This document shows positions 21,600 to 35,200 of a stretch of DNA of 60,000 nt, in pieces; position 1 is the first letter of the stretch; each line of letters starts with the position of its first letter. Origin of the DNA: Takakia lepidozioides. Lineage: Eukaryota; Streptophyta; Takakiopsida; Takakiales; Takakiaceae. The stretch lies in assembly GCA_030704615.1 (NCBI GenBank), contig CM060734.1, forward strand, positions 62,080,042 through 62,140,041, read 5' to 3'. The position numbers and the translations under genes are program-made. The notes beneath the pieces are model-generated. The model worked only from the letters and a program-made list of their open reading frames with translations. It was not told the origin of the DNA and did no database searches.

Positions 21600-24500
21600 C
21601 AATACCTTCACGACGCATGCAGCTTATAGCAATCAACCCTGAAGCTTCGATACAACCAGTAGTTACACTTATTCCTCAACATCTGGAAAATGATGCTATG
21701 AATGAAAGTGGAGAGACAATTTTCCAAATGTCATGTAACCTTATATGGAGATTTTCTGCCAGAACAAATAAATCAAATGTTTTTTTTTGTTGGAACTTCC
21801 TGAAAATGTATCCTAGTAGTGCATATGCACACATATGCACAATGAGCCCAATTCAAAGAAACGATAGGACGAATAACCCACACCTACATGTACATGTTAC
21901 AAAATACAATTCATGATGGTATAATGTATCGATCGTACTGTTGGATGGATCAAACTTTACTGCATGAACCACGTAGCAGTACTAGATATACACACTGGGC
22001 GTCACCCTCACACCCCAACTCAGTGGGGAAGCGATCATTGAAGATATGAATCCACAACCCAAGATAACAATCACTGAACAGGTAATGACGATCTCTTCTA
22101 TAATCAGTAACAAAGGTAAGTAGTGGAACCCACCCACTAGGGGATGCCCAAGTGCTGCCAGGTGTATGCGTATCTGATGTGGACGCCCTGTGAAGATTTG
22201 CACCTGCAAATGGTCATGAGCGTATCTTTTTAAAGCAGCCAGATAATCTTGCAGAACTGTCTGACTCAGAGCTATGCCAAACCAATATGAGATACACATC
22301 TATAAAAATCACTGGGGACACTCTGCAAGCAGGCTTTGTATTATTGTATGAATGTCATCATATCAGAAGACATTAAGAGGAGAAATAACAGGAGACAACG
22401 GAAAAGGAGTTTGCAATTTACCATGCAGAGAGTCTCATGAGATGAGAAGAACCACATGCATGAATGCGGACATGAGAATACCTCAACTAGACTTTGGTTA
22501 TCAATTTTGTTCCGCCATAGAATAGTGACTTTGCTTCGAGATGGTTTCCCTCCAGCAGCTACAATCCACATCAAAATTTAAAAAAAAATCCTGTAACCGG
22601 CAAGTAATGCAGGTCCACTAAATATCATGCTTTGTTACACCAGTATTTTGTATTATATTGGACAAATGTGCTAAACCATCTGAATTTCCAATGCAGGTCC
22701 CACAACTTCAGCTAGTAGGCTATGCACAAGATTTCCCAAGGCACGTAAACTGAAGTATCCCTACAGACCAGTTGCTCACAAGTAACCCCAAATCAAGTTC
22801 ACCTGATAACAGCTTTTGTGATATAATTAGGAAAATACCAGTTTCAGATGCCATATAAAGTCCACCAGCAACTCCTGAGTATGGCACCCTCCCTATCGGC
22901 TGGTCCACGGCAACCTACAAACAAATGGAATAACAACCAGTGAGAATTGACATGCAGCGGACAAAGACCTGCGTACACCATCTAAAACACTTGGCTATAG
23001 CCAAATGCTTTTGTGAGACAAAGCACATACTTCCTAACTTTCAAGAGTACTGCTGCTCTTTGGACCATTCATGTGTCAAACCATCTATATGTAGAGCGGC
23101 CAAAGAGGACTGCGCTGTTACAAAGATCTCCCAAAGTATGGACTGTGAGGTTGCTAGGTAGGCATAGTCAGGAACCAGACCTCATCAGCCAAGATAACAC
23201 CGTTTGCCAGAGCTCGGTATGTTTTACTTATTCGTCGATTGGCCTCTGGGTTAACATCTAACCTCCTGCAACAAAATTGCATAAAGCATAAGAGTCCACA
23301 GAAATAATGAAAAATATAAGTTGATATGGTCCAATTCTAGTTCAGACTTCTGCTCCTGAGTTAGTTCTGGGTTAATCCAAAGCCTGGTACGCAGACTGCA
23401 CCAGCAGGTCTCCAATTTTTCTTGGTGGCTGGGTTCCCAAACTTCTCCCCCCGCACTATGCATAGACCCTGTCACCCTCATGTACTCCTCATGTGTTACT
23501 ACTTGGTTCCAGTCATGGAAGTTGTCCTCAATTTCCACATTGTTATTGCCTAACTCACCATTCCATGCTTTCTTATGCTTCCTGTATTATGGAAGAAGCC
23601 ATAGTACGATGTGTCATGTCCCACACTAGACCAGTCTCAGTTCTACTCCACTGCAGCAATTCAATGGATCAAGCTGGAAACAATGGCTAAAAACCTTTTG
23701 CCAGGTACCAAGGGCAAACTGATTTAAAGTTGAGGGTATGGGACAGAGTATTGGAAACTAGAGTCTATCAAGAAGACGTCAAACACTTGATGGAAACCAA
23801 ACCTGCCCGTTGTGCTTGCAGATGTTCCAGAGGCAAAGTCAGCAGCCAGTTGAGACTTGGCAGCCGGTGATTTTGCGCAGAGAAGAACTCCTGCAAAGAG
23901 CCCACAACAATAAATTGGAGTACAAGAAGAACTTAGTACCTATGGGACAAAATCTCTTCACCCTAGGGGACATGACTTTCCCACCTTGACACATCCGAAC
24001 AAGTACTTGTAAGAAAGGATTTAGTCTTAACACATGAACCAAGTCCAACCAAGATGGTGGGGCCCACACCTGACGTGCCTCTTCCAAGCCGGTGGACTGG
24101 ACAGGGTTTCCACAGGTCTTTCGATGGATGTAAGGTTGCAAGATCGTGATTGTCCTTCACTTGAGCAGCAGTCCGCCACTGTAACTGTGTGAGGACAGTC
24201 CTCTGCTGAAACAGACCCCAGGCAGCACCTGGAGGCCTGATGGTTTGTTGACTGCTACCTGCCTCACACAGAGAGTAGGAATGGGTGCGCCCCAAATGGG
24301 AGAAAAAGACAATGGCATTCCCAGACACTGCAGGTTTACATTGACAACCATGTACAGATAAGACCTAAACAAACAAGTATCCTACAACAAAGACAGGAGT
24401 ACAAATAAGAGATGGTAGAATAGGACACAAAGGTGCAGCCCTTACTAAGTGTTCATCTTCATAGAGCACATGGAGCCGAAATGGAACATCGGGCTCCCTC

Positions 24501-25520
24501 CATGGAAGCCGGTGGTATACCAAACAAGCCCCAGTCCTGACACACAGGGTGCAAGTTCAGCACAAACTCATCTGGTTGTGAATCATCATCGTGAAAATTC
24601 ATGAAGGTGAGAAGTGTGGCAAAAGAGGAGTTCCAAGAACCTGGGAACGAAATTTGAGGCAGTTGTCACCTTTCCGTCCACCCCTATCTGCTTTCCAAAT
24701 TGGTGATCGAGTCATTATAACAACTCGCAATTCCAGCAAAAGACCGAGCAAGACGGTATGTCCAGTACAAAACACCAAACTGGGATGAAGGACGCTAAAA
24801 CTGCACCTGGCCTTTGCGTATTCTCTGCAGCCAGCTATTGTCACCCACACCTCATTATCAGCTCTCTGTTACATTCTCACCATGGAAGAAAGAATCATCT
24901 TTGGAACCGATACAACAAAGATTCTTGTCTTGCATCAAAGGACCTACATGGGCAGTACCTCATATTCCTCCACATTCTCAGAGTAAAGAGTGGAGTGATT
25001 GCCCATCCCACTGCGCTTGCAATTCACTACAATACAGCTTCTGCTATCAGCAAATTGCAATACGAGGAGGAATTCTCCCCTTGTATCGTACGCTTTCGCC
25101 ATTGCAAGTAACGAATTAAACCTCAGCTTTTAAAGACTTTACATACCCTTGCTTAGATGCTGAGTTACACCTCGACGAGTAGTACTCCAGCAGACTCTGA
25201 GCTGCAAACGCAAACGCAGTGCCAGCATTTGAACAAAGATTCGATGATGGTAAATCGGCAACAAATTGTATGAATCTCAACAGGTTTATATCTGGCTGTG
25301 CATATGTAAATCACCACAGAAACCCGCAAATTTCCGCTGTTCTAGGAAGCCCACAACCACAGTGTTCTGACATGGTTGCTTGAACAAAATAGGATGTAAT
25401 ATGAAGGACGGCAGAGGATGGCAGGACTTTACGAGGGGAAGAGTTGCGGACGGTGTCAGAGTAGAGCAGCCCATCATTGAGATCTGCCCACGGCCGCCCA
25501 AACCAAGCCGACTGCTCCAT
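21600..25520 (-). CDS. RluA-family RNA pseudouridine synthase, ~11 exons
   Basis: Converts uridine to pseudouridine in RNA; exon texts resemble plant RNA pseudouridine synthase 5. Exons read from splice sites and phase: 25,520-25,433 (FGRPWADLNDGLLYSD), 25,201-25,147 (QSLLEYYSSRCNSASKQ), 24,834-24,807 (WLQRIRKGQ), about 24,540-24,446 (LVYHRLPWREPDVPF), 24,258-24,070 (VAVNKPSGLQVLPG, PCPVHRLGRGTSG), 23,890-23,803, 23,265-23,181, 22,914-22,839 (DQPIGRVPYSGVAGGLY), 22,558-22,482, 22,203-22,134 (TGRPHQIRIHLAALGHPLVG), and a weak last exon near 21,635-21,605 (DCYKLHAS). The catalytic HRLD motif of RluA enzymes reads HRLG, as I recall for this plant subgroup. In exon 5 a GGGGG run appears as GGGG (near 24,220), shifting the frame; everything else splices in phase, so I suspect a base error and a live gene. 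Localisation is not evident. Confidence 0.8.
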
Positions 25521-25920
25521 GTGTGTGGTGCGTGAAGGTTCGGAGCCTCGTTCACGTCAAATCAACACAATGCGAAATCACAAGTGAGAAACCTCCTGCA
25601 ACACAACCGAGTGGATGGCTCGCTGTGCTGGGTTTCCTTCTTCTTCTGACGAACCAGAGCGTCGGCTTCAAGTTGGCTTCATAGACGCACCAACTCTCTA
25701 AAAATAAACTTTCTACTGAAGTTTCTCTTAAAATGCTTTCATAGTAGATTTGAAATTGGACACATCAGAGAGGTCAATGGCAGTAAGAAGGAGAAGATCA
25801 CACCTCGTAGAGAAGAGGTTTTTTATAGAAAAGAGTTGGTGGTATGCAATGCAGTCCCTTGAGGTGCGAGTGCATTACCACACTCGCTCTTTCAGGGACT
25901 GCCTTATTACCAGGGGATAT

Positions 25921-25953
25921 GGTGGCGGGTCTCTCTCTCACTCTCTCTCTCTC
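25921..25953. repeat. (TC)n-like tract upstream of the pseudouridine synthase gene
   Basis: Interrupted TCTCTC repeats about 400 bases upstream of the start codon at 25,520. Pyrimidine/GA tracts are common near plant promoters; no specific role can be shown. Confidence 0.6.
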
Positions 25954-26277
25954 AAACTCTCAAATTGAAAATGTCAGTGAAGTAAAATCAGTCACATGCA
26001 TTCATATGAGAGCCCATCTGAGGAGAATCCATAACACCAATGGCTTGTGCTGCAATGTTATATCATCACAACCAACACATAGCTTGCCATACTACAGATT
26101 GGCTGAGATATACCACCACATGATTGTAGCCCTGTGCTGCAACCTTCCGTCACACTTTGGATGGTCAGCCATGGCATGATATTTTCAGCAAACTCATAGA
26201 ACAATTATGCTTGGGCTGACCTCCTTTAAGCTTGAGGTGCAAAATTCATCTAATGAAAAATTACAGTAATAGCAACT

Positions 26278-29200
26278 TCACAATTGACCCATGCTGAGTT
26301 TGCTAAGTACATCGGACATGTCTTCAATATATCCATTTCCCGTAACAGATTGAGTTCTTGCTGTCTCCTTGCTGGAGGATGGAGAATCGCTCAAAAGGTT
26401 CCAAGTTGGCTCATCAGATGATGGCAAATATGAGCTTCTGACCTGCTGACCAGTTCTATTTGATCCATGATATCCACTGTTGCTGAGGAGGGGGCCACAG
26501 CTGGGTTTTATGATGTTGGAGCTGAGTGTCTTTGGCTTAGACAGAGCTGAGCCTGACATTGTGTTCACCACAGAGTTAGGGGATGATAGATCGACCAGCG
26601 GAGTTGGAGCAGAGGGCCTTGACTTCATGTGGACTCCGGTGTTCTCTTTGCTGGCAGCACGAAGTTCCTCCTGAATGAGCTCCGCCCTTAGCTTCTCAAT
26701 CTTCTTCTTTATATTGGCACCACCATCAGGAAGTTTGGCAACAGTAACCTGCAAAGGGAAGAATATCAGTTAGGAGCATGAATGTTCATTCCAATGCTCA
26801 CCTTATATTTGGCAGAAATAGCGTTTAGAATTCCACAATGCAAAATAACCATTCTACTCCAACGAGATTTTTTTTGAAATGCGCAACTGTATAGCTTTAC
26901 AAAAACTAGATTACTACTGAATTCATCGAACTATATCAACTGTCAATGGCACTTGGAAGTTGGCATTACCTACAACTAGCTAGCTGGAAATCCAAACTGG
27001 GGGGGTTGTTGCTAAAGGGATATAGCAGTTCATGGGAACTCATGGCCATGAAGGTACCTCCTCGGTCATAATTGCAGAGCATAGCAGATTTGGTACATTT
27101 CGTGATATCTTAGCCTCAGTGAAGTCAAATTGCTTTATCGAGGTATAGGGTGTAGTCTAGGATACCGTATCATCAAGAGTCTTCACAAGACGCTCAATTT
27201 GGCTTCGCAAATGCAGCACTTTAAGCCACACATTATCACGAGTGCTTGAGGCTTGCAAGTCTGCAGTGGCAGCTGCCAAAACGCCCCCTCTTCTGATACA
27301 AACCATAACCCAATAATGAGGATACTAGGTTGCATCAAACTGAGAAACTTGATAACAACATTATCCCACTATCAGAAACATAGGAATATTTCTGTGCCAA
27401 AAAAGCAGAATTTTGAAGCACACACAAAAGAAAAGACCAAGCCAAACATGCCTGGCAGCGGGTATGCTCATCCTAGCAGTATTCACACTCCAATGCTCTT
27501 CCTTGAATTGTTGTCCAGTGTATGCTGGATTCCTATGGACAGGAAAGTGCATCATGTTAGATTCATTGTGCCTTGCTGGAGCATTCCAGTTTGTTTGATT
27601 CAAAGTCGCCAGCCAGTGGTTCATTAGTAGCCGAAGACAGCTTCATATAAAGTTCATGCTACACAAAACACCACAAATGCTAGGTCAATGTGTATCATAC
27701 TTTTAGACACTGTAGAAAATTGAAGACATTACCTGACACCCATCCATGCTTCAAAGTGCCACACATTGTGAAAAAACTCCCACAAAAGGTCTTAGATTTG
27801 TTGACCGGCTTTTGTTCTTTCTCATGAATAGAAATGGATGAAATGAAATGATTCTTAAAACGTCTGTGGAAAGCTCAAAGAGCCTAGGGACAAAGCCCAA
27901 GGCTTCCTACAACCTCCGGACCATCTTGTCAAACAGGAAATGAAATGAAATGAAATGGTGCTTTATAACGTCCACGGAAAGCTCATAGAACTTATGGGAC
28001 AAAATGCAAGAAAACATGAGAGGAGCAAATCCAGAAACCAAGCATAACAATTAATGTTCTAGCGATTGTCTAAGGGTGAAGGCCTCGTGCAGGTAGGCTG
28101 CCAAGGAAGGAAGGAAGGAAGCTTATTACATCCACAGGAAGCTTAAAGAACTTATGGGACAAGGAAAAGAGAAAAGAGAAAAGAGAACAGAAAAGTTGGG
28201 CCTCCAACAACCAGCAACCACAATTAAATTTACTTCTACCATGCCCCTCCCCACAGTAAGGTGTGGAGTTACAGATACAAGCATTGGCACCTTCGGAATA
28301 TTTGAACACCGGTGCCTTTTCTATGTCCATGGACAAAAACCTCGATCAGGAGTACGCTTCTTACTTCTTGCTGAACCATCAGTCTTTGGATACTGTAGCA
28401 ATCTATAGGATTTGTGCACAATCATGTGTGTCTCAAAGGGAAATTGTATTGCACCATGCAAAACAATCTCCATTTGTCACAGATGTTACTGGTTATGATA
28501 TTGCTGTTTGTAGTTCACATAATTTTGCACCGTGTGAAGTACATACCTGCTGTCCAATTCAGATTGAACAAAAAAACACTCTATAAGCTTCTTCGTATAT
28601 GGAGCTATATTAATGCCTGCATTCTGCCCAATGGCAGACTAATGAATTGACTTTAATTGCATTTAGGGTCCACATGAGCCAGGCAGAAGGAGGTCATGTA
28701 AATAAAAGCTAGATGGTGTGCGATTTCATTTCGAGGCACTTGGATCCCAAATCAATTCATCGACAAATTTAAAAAGCATCAGGCCCCTTGGAGTTGTACG
28801 ACACCAAGCCAAAACAAAGCCACTGGTCGCCAGAGGAATTTTCATCAGAGGGGAGCAAGTTGTGAACTTCAACGTGGGAACGCTAATGGGATGGATGTTT
28901 GTGGGACATTACTCCCGGGTTTGATGGTGGTGTTTGCTTGTACCTTGGCTCCCAGGTAACAGCAACATCTTGCTCATCAAGACCAGGGGGCGGCAACGGT
29001 TCTGCTGCTTTGGAAAAGAGAAGATCATGATGGCTCACACCCGCAATCCCCCGACTCTCCAAAAAATGAATGTGCTCCTCCAACCCTTCATCACTGCACA
29101 AAATCAACATTGGCTCCAGAATGTTGGACAGTCTCTGATCCCAGAGCCAAACTGCCAACTCATAGATTCAGTCAAGATTCAACTCAGCAAGTATGAATAA

Positions 29201-32200
29201 AACAGTAGCTAATGAAAAGCTTACAAAGCTTACATCTGGTGTTGACTGGCGTGCTCTTTGTGCAGCTGTGCTGTGTCAGAGACACATCAAAACCGTGTCT
29301 TTGGGACAGTGAACAATTCTCTCAAATCCTGCACCCAGTTCAGTAAAAGGTTACTGTTTAACTCGTCCTCCTCTCACTGGTTGCTATCCTAAGCACCAAA
29401 GGTGATTCCAGTTTGAGTTTCCATACCCTGGTAGTAGACACATCCAGGAGATTCATATCCTGTCAGGACTAACCTCGAGGGTATGTCATAAGCAACATTT
29501 CAAGGGAATGGACAAAAAGTACCTATGCATGCCACCTAAGAGAGAAGCACAATTGTGGGACCTGCTGTGAAAAGTAGCGCATCTGTCTTTATTTTCTGTT
29601 GCCACCTTCATCAAGGCCTCCCTTTGAAAACCTGCCCTCAGCCCACACACATCATTCAGAGATTGTCTACAAACACTTGGCATGCCATTAGGCAATTAGT
29701 ACAGAAGTCAAAGTTTTGATGTAGCAGGGTCTTCCAAGTTACTTCTGAATCAGAAGCAGTATTCTGAGAGCAGGTCAAAGAAATGGTGTCATACCTGCTT
29801 GCGGTAGATTTTCTCTTCATCGTACCACATGTCATGAGGCGATACACCACCACATCCTTCATTTGCCCAATTCGATATGCCCGATCCACACTTTGATTGT
29901 CAGTGCTGAATAACCGCCCCAAAAAGGAATTAGAAGCTTCACTGACCAAGAACTAAAGGGAAATGAAATGAAATGGTGCTTTATAACGTCCGCGGAAAGC
30001 TCATAGAGCTTATGGGACAAAATGAACAAGAACTAAAGGGAATCAGACAAAAACGCAGTATTAGAACCAGGCCTAAGTCACTGAGAGAAAGGATTAAGAA
30101 ACAGTAAGGTGACTGTTCCTTCAGCGCTTGCCTGCTCGTCTTCCAAATGGAGGAGTGGCCAGGGCTTCTAACCTTAAAGGGCAGCTGCTGTAGGTTAAGA
30201 CTTAGGGAAAACCCTAAGGAGTCAGTCTGTTTTCAGATTTCAGTTCTATTCTGGGGGAAAAATTCTGAACAGAATACAGGATCAGGCAAGTGAAGTTACA
30301 AAGAACCACATTCAAGGAAAAAGAGAGGAATGAAATGAAATGGTACTAGAAAGAGTGATTGCCTTGGATTCCAAGCAGGATCAATGATGACAACTCTGTC
30401 TGCCCCAGTCAATGTAAGCCCTAGACCCCCAACTTGTGATGTCAACAAAAATAGGGAGATTCGGTAGTTTGCTTGAAAATCCTGTCAACAGCAATAATGG
30501 ATGCTATATCAATCTCCAGAAAGTCAAATCACGTAAGTGAGGTTGCCAGAGATATTGTGTCATGAAGATGAAATCAGGAGGCATGTTGAAGCATATTACA
30601 ACCATCTAATTTCTGGTGACAATATAGCAAGTATGTTGTGAGACTCACTTGGACATGTTGCTGCCTTTCAACAGCCTTGATTGTCCCATCTATGCGACGG
30701 AAACACCACCCTCTGTCCAAAATCTCGTCCTACAGCACGGTATAAATGACTGCATGTTAGCACTGATAGAAACATAATAATTGGCGCCACGGCAACCAAG
30801 AACTTGAATGAGTGCAAACTAGAGCAATACTTAGGAGCTGATAGGAGCTGATATGGAGTAGCAGAGGTCAATAAGAAAGGACCTGGATGATATTAAGCAT
30901 CTTGCGAGTCTGGGCAAATATGAGAGTGCGGTGGCCCTCATCAACCAGGTTTTCCTGCACTTGACCACTTTTGTGTAAGCAGCAGTCTTGTTTGAATGGG
31001 ACTCTATTGTAGGATACATGATTTCCACAAAAACCAGAGAAAGTCTACACCAGAATTGATTAGCTGCATTGTTACGCTACGGATACCCTGGTTCATTAAT
31101 TAGTGGACCTTGGAGTAGGATGGAAGAATTCACCAGCAATGCCATGAGGAAGACAATCTTACAGGATGGAGCACCCTGTACCCCCTTGTCGTACCCCATC
31201 GCTGTCAGTGAAGCTGTCATTGCTGCAGCAGCATCAACATCAACACTGTCGAGAATACCTTCCATGCCTTCAGCTATGTCATCGGCTGCCTTCTTCGTGA
31301 GCAGAGATGGATGATCACATATTTTCTTCATAACCTGATATCCAACAGGCCCCAAGTGAGTCATGCTGTTGGCATGTCTATAACTGTGAGCAGCTCACCC
31401 ACAGACTAGCTGTACAACTATGAATACTTCCAAACACATTTCGCGCAAATTGTGTGTGCAAACTTGAAGACTAGGAGCAGAGCCATGGTAGTAATAATCA
31501 ACTACAAGATGTAGCACCCCAAATAGAAAACTAATAATCCATAGTGCAGCAGGTGTCACATTACTTTAGGTCTCAGTCTAGAGCATTCTATTCCCGAAAG
31601 TAAGTCACATGAAATAGCAATTGAATAATGGTTTGTGAATTTTGACTATTACTTAATTAAATGAAGCGACAAAATGGTTGTACTTCACTTCTACCTTCAT
31701 ACTAAATACTACTTGAGGAAGATCCTTTACACACCGTCAGGGCTGCCAAGGCTGAGCTATCACCCCTCCATGACGGCTCAGCTGCCTCACTATTGAGGAA
31801 AGCTTTGTAGATTTTTTGCTGTAAAAATCACACAAAGCAAAGTGCACAGAACCCCAAGTAAAGGCTTAGTTTCATCTATTTGAAAATTAAGGCTCCAATT
31901 TCACAACACATTACATTTTTTGGTATACATTGTGAAAACATTATATGCACGACAGCACCCACTGCAACAGAGGCACAGAAGAAAAACTTGCATGGCCAGA
32001 CTGACTGTACTATGTGAACACCACTACACTGAATCTGAAGCCCCAGAGTGCATCCCCAACCCTGGGACCATCAATGCTGTGTACCTGAAACTCAGAAAGG
32101 CGAAGCCAGACTATGAGATCATTCTTCCTGGAGAGTTTCCGGTCAGCCTTGTCCCCGCAATCTGGAAAGACTTCACTCTTCAAGCGCCGCAAAAAGAAAG

Positions 32201-35200
32201 GCGCAAATCGCTGTCTCAGCTCCTGCACTTTCAAAAATTTAAAGAGTTAAAACTCCATTTCAGCACTGACTATTTTTACAATGCAGTTATTGACCATCTC
32301 CAATCTGCAGCAAAGGGAGATCGTCCACCTCTGCAACTGCAGATCCAGTTCGCTTCTGTCGGTCTGATGCATGTTTATCATTTCCTGCCAAAATTTGTCG
32401 CTCATACATATCTTTGAACCTGCCCATAGGCCAAAACCAGATAGACCAATGGTAAGCAGTCTGTATAACATGCAACAATAGGGTTCATTGTCGAGGGGTA
32501 GCAAGGGAACACAACGGTCCTCTATGGACAAATTCAAAATTTCAGCAAAATCAACTCCAAGGTGCGGGCCAATTAAAAGAGTACTAAGTGGAGAAGCTGT
32601 ACTCTTTGCGGTCTCCAAGAAGACCTGGGCAGCAAAAGTCAAACAGTGCCCACATTTCCTGTTCCAACAGCAACAGAAAATTTATTTGCTTGTGCAAAAG
32701 ATTGCTGAAAGGCTTTAGCATTACATGGCAATGCTCAGATCCCACGACAGCACGGATGATGAATTTGGCTTGAGAACTGACGAAATGCACAAAATCTCAT
32801 CTCTATTATCCTGCTACTAAGGTTGGTTCTATTAATGAATGCCTGGCTGTACCAAGGTGGCAACAGCCTGTTGCTAGCATGTGTGCTGATTAATGGAGAC
32901 TAAGCCCGTTTTGACAAGAGAACAGGACAGATTAACCAGAGATAAGGGCTATACCCGAAGGTGGTTTTGTATGGGTGTGCCACTTAAAATGAGTCTGTGT
33001 GCCGCAGGAATTTCCCGCAAACCTTTGGCACGCTGAGTGCTGGGATTTTTAACCAGATGTCCCTGTTGGCCAGCCTCATGCCCAAAGATGTAAGATGAAG
33101 CTCTCTGAATGAGAGATACAGACTGTTATCTTTAAGTGGCAAACAAGTATGTGCTAAAAAGGAAGTAACTAAGTTTACAGACCTCGTCAAGAATAATGTA
33201 ATCCCAAGTAACGATGTCTTCGCTGGTGTCCCCAAAGCCATCCCTCCCAGTGAAGTCCCCTCTGAGCTCCTTTGAGTGGCAGCGCACTAGGTCATATGTG
33301 GTTATCAGCACCCCTCCCCTCTGAGCTTGCCCGTTTGTCAGTTCTCTTTGCCATTAACAATCTCTACCAATCAGTGTGGGATGCCAAAGAAACCTTATTC
33401 TACTACAACCAAATCATACAGACATTATATACTCTTGTTCCATTGTTGACAAAAGAGACCGGCTAAAAAGACCCAGCAGCAGCAACAAGTGTACGTATTG
33501 TCATGAAAAGTGTGCAGGCAAAATTGTTACCTGGAGGACTCCTTGCAGAGCAAATTCACGTGCCTTTGCTGATGTACCTGAATAACTGCATGACTTGTCC
33601 CAAAAGCCTCATTAGTGATGACAGGAAGAATGCCGACCCTTTCCCAATCTTAAGGGTGACCTGAAGGGCCTACCTACCCTGGGCACTAGACTGAAATTTA
33701 TCAAAATCATGGGGTCTGTTTAACATGGTATAACTCTTTGCCATGAAGGCATTGCAAGAGAACAATCCCAGAAACCTCACCCGGGAATCTGGGGCGGTGG
33801 TGAAAAGATGGAAAAACATCAGATGCACTCACTCTTGCGTCTTGCGTGCAAGACCAACCGTTGATAGCTCTTTAGCCCACTGTGCAATCAGTGTCTTGGG
33901 AACCACAATGAGTGCACACTTGATAAGCTGAGAATGAAAGAGTCCAGCAAGGAAGGATGCTATCTGCACTCAGCCAACAACAATCAAAGTCAGCAGATGA
34001 TAGAGATGCCAGGGCTATGCAGTGTAGACAAACTGCAATGTCTCTGCATACATACTCACATCCAGCAACAATCCAATCTGCCAACAACACATCTACCAAG
34101 TGCTCAAATGCTCAGAGAGGGGCACATGCAAAAATGTCATTCTTACCAAGAACAGCAGATTCCATTCATTCTACAGAGCTTAGATTTATCACAAACTGCC
34201 CATTTGACACTATGTTTACCTTCCAAACCACCAAAAGTGTATTTGACATGGCACTAACAATTATGCTCACCTGCATAGTTTTACCAAGACCCATGTCATC
34301 ACCTAGAATGCCTCCCATGCATTTACAGTGCAGTCCCCACAACCACTTGATCCCCTCACGCTGATGGGGGTAGAGCATCTTAGCAATTTTGGCATTAAGC
34401 TTGTAGCATCGACTACCATCAATCAATTCCATGTCAGCTTCTGTGCCCTGTTTAGAAGCAAATCCATTGAATGTAGAGGGCGGCAGCTTTGGAGGCAACA
34501 CAGCTTGATCAACCCCTGTGTTGCAGTTCAACAGCACTGGTGCACCATCATCACCGTCATCCGCAGATGTACATCCCTTGGAAAAGGAAGACTTCCCAAT
34601 ACTAGAGCTGCCAGGTTTGCTGCTTTCTGAACCCCTCTCCGCCTCAATCGTCAGCTTTTGCTGGACAAAACCTTTTCTCTCACAGGCTGATGCTGGCATA
34701 CCTCCTTCTTTGAATGAACTCTGCAACTCGTTCCTTTGGTTCCTGCTGGACAAACCACCTGGGCAGATTGAATGCTTGCCCCGGAGAGTCAGACAGCTAA
34801 GGCTCCCACTCAACCCATCAGACAAACCAGCTTCATCCTCTGAAGCCCCTTCTGCATTTGCATGACTGTATGTCCTCTCCAATCTTAGCTTCTCGGAGAC
34901 ATCCAGCACTTGAGGCCTCCCTTTGACACATTGACTTAGACCTGGATATAATGCAAGTATGAATAGAATCAATTGACATATATACATTGCTGTTGGCACA
35001 AGGATCACGCACTCATTACCATGAACTCATAAGGATAAAATCCATGTATGGAAGGGATCAATCGGCAGAGAAGTCAATCTGCAGAGAAATCAAGACATGA
35101 TTAACATGAGGGCATTTGTATCACCAGCGGCAAAACTATCCAGAAATCTATGACAATGATACTTATCTTTGAAATTGACTATCTTTTCTCTTTGGATAAC

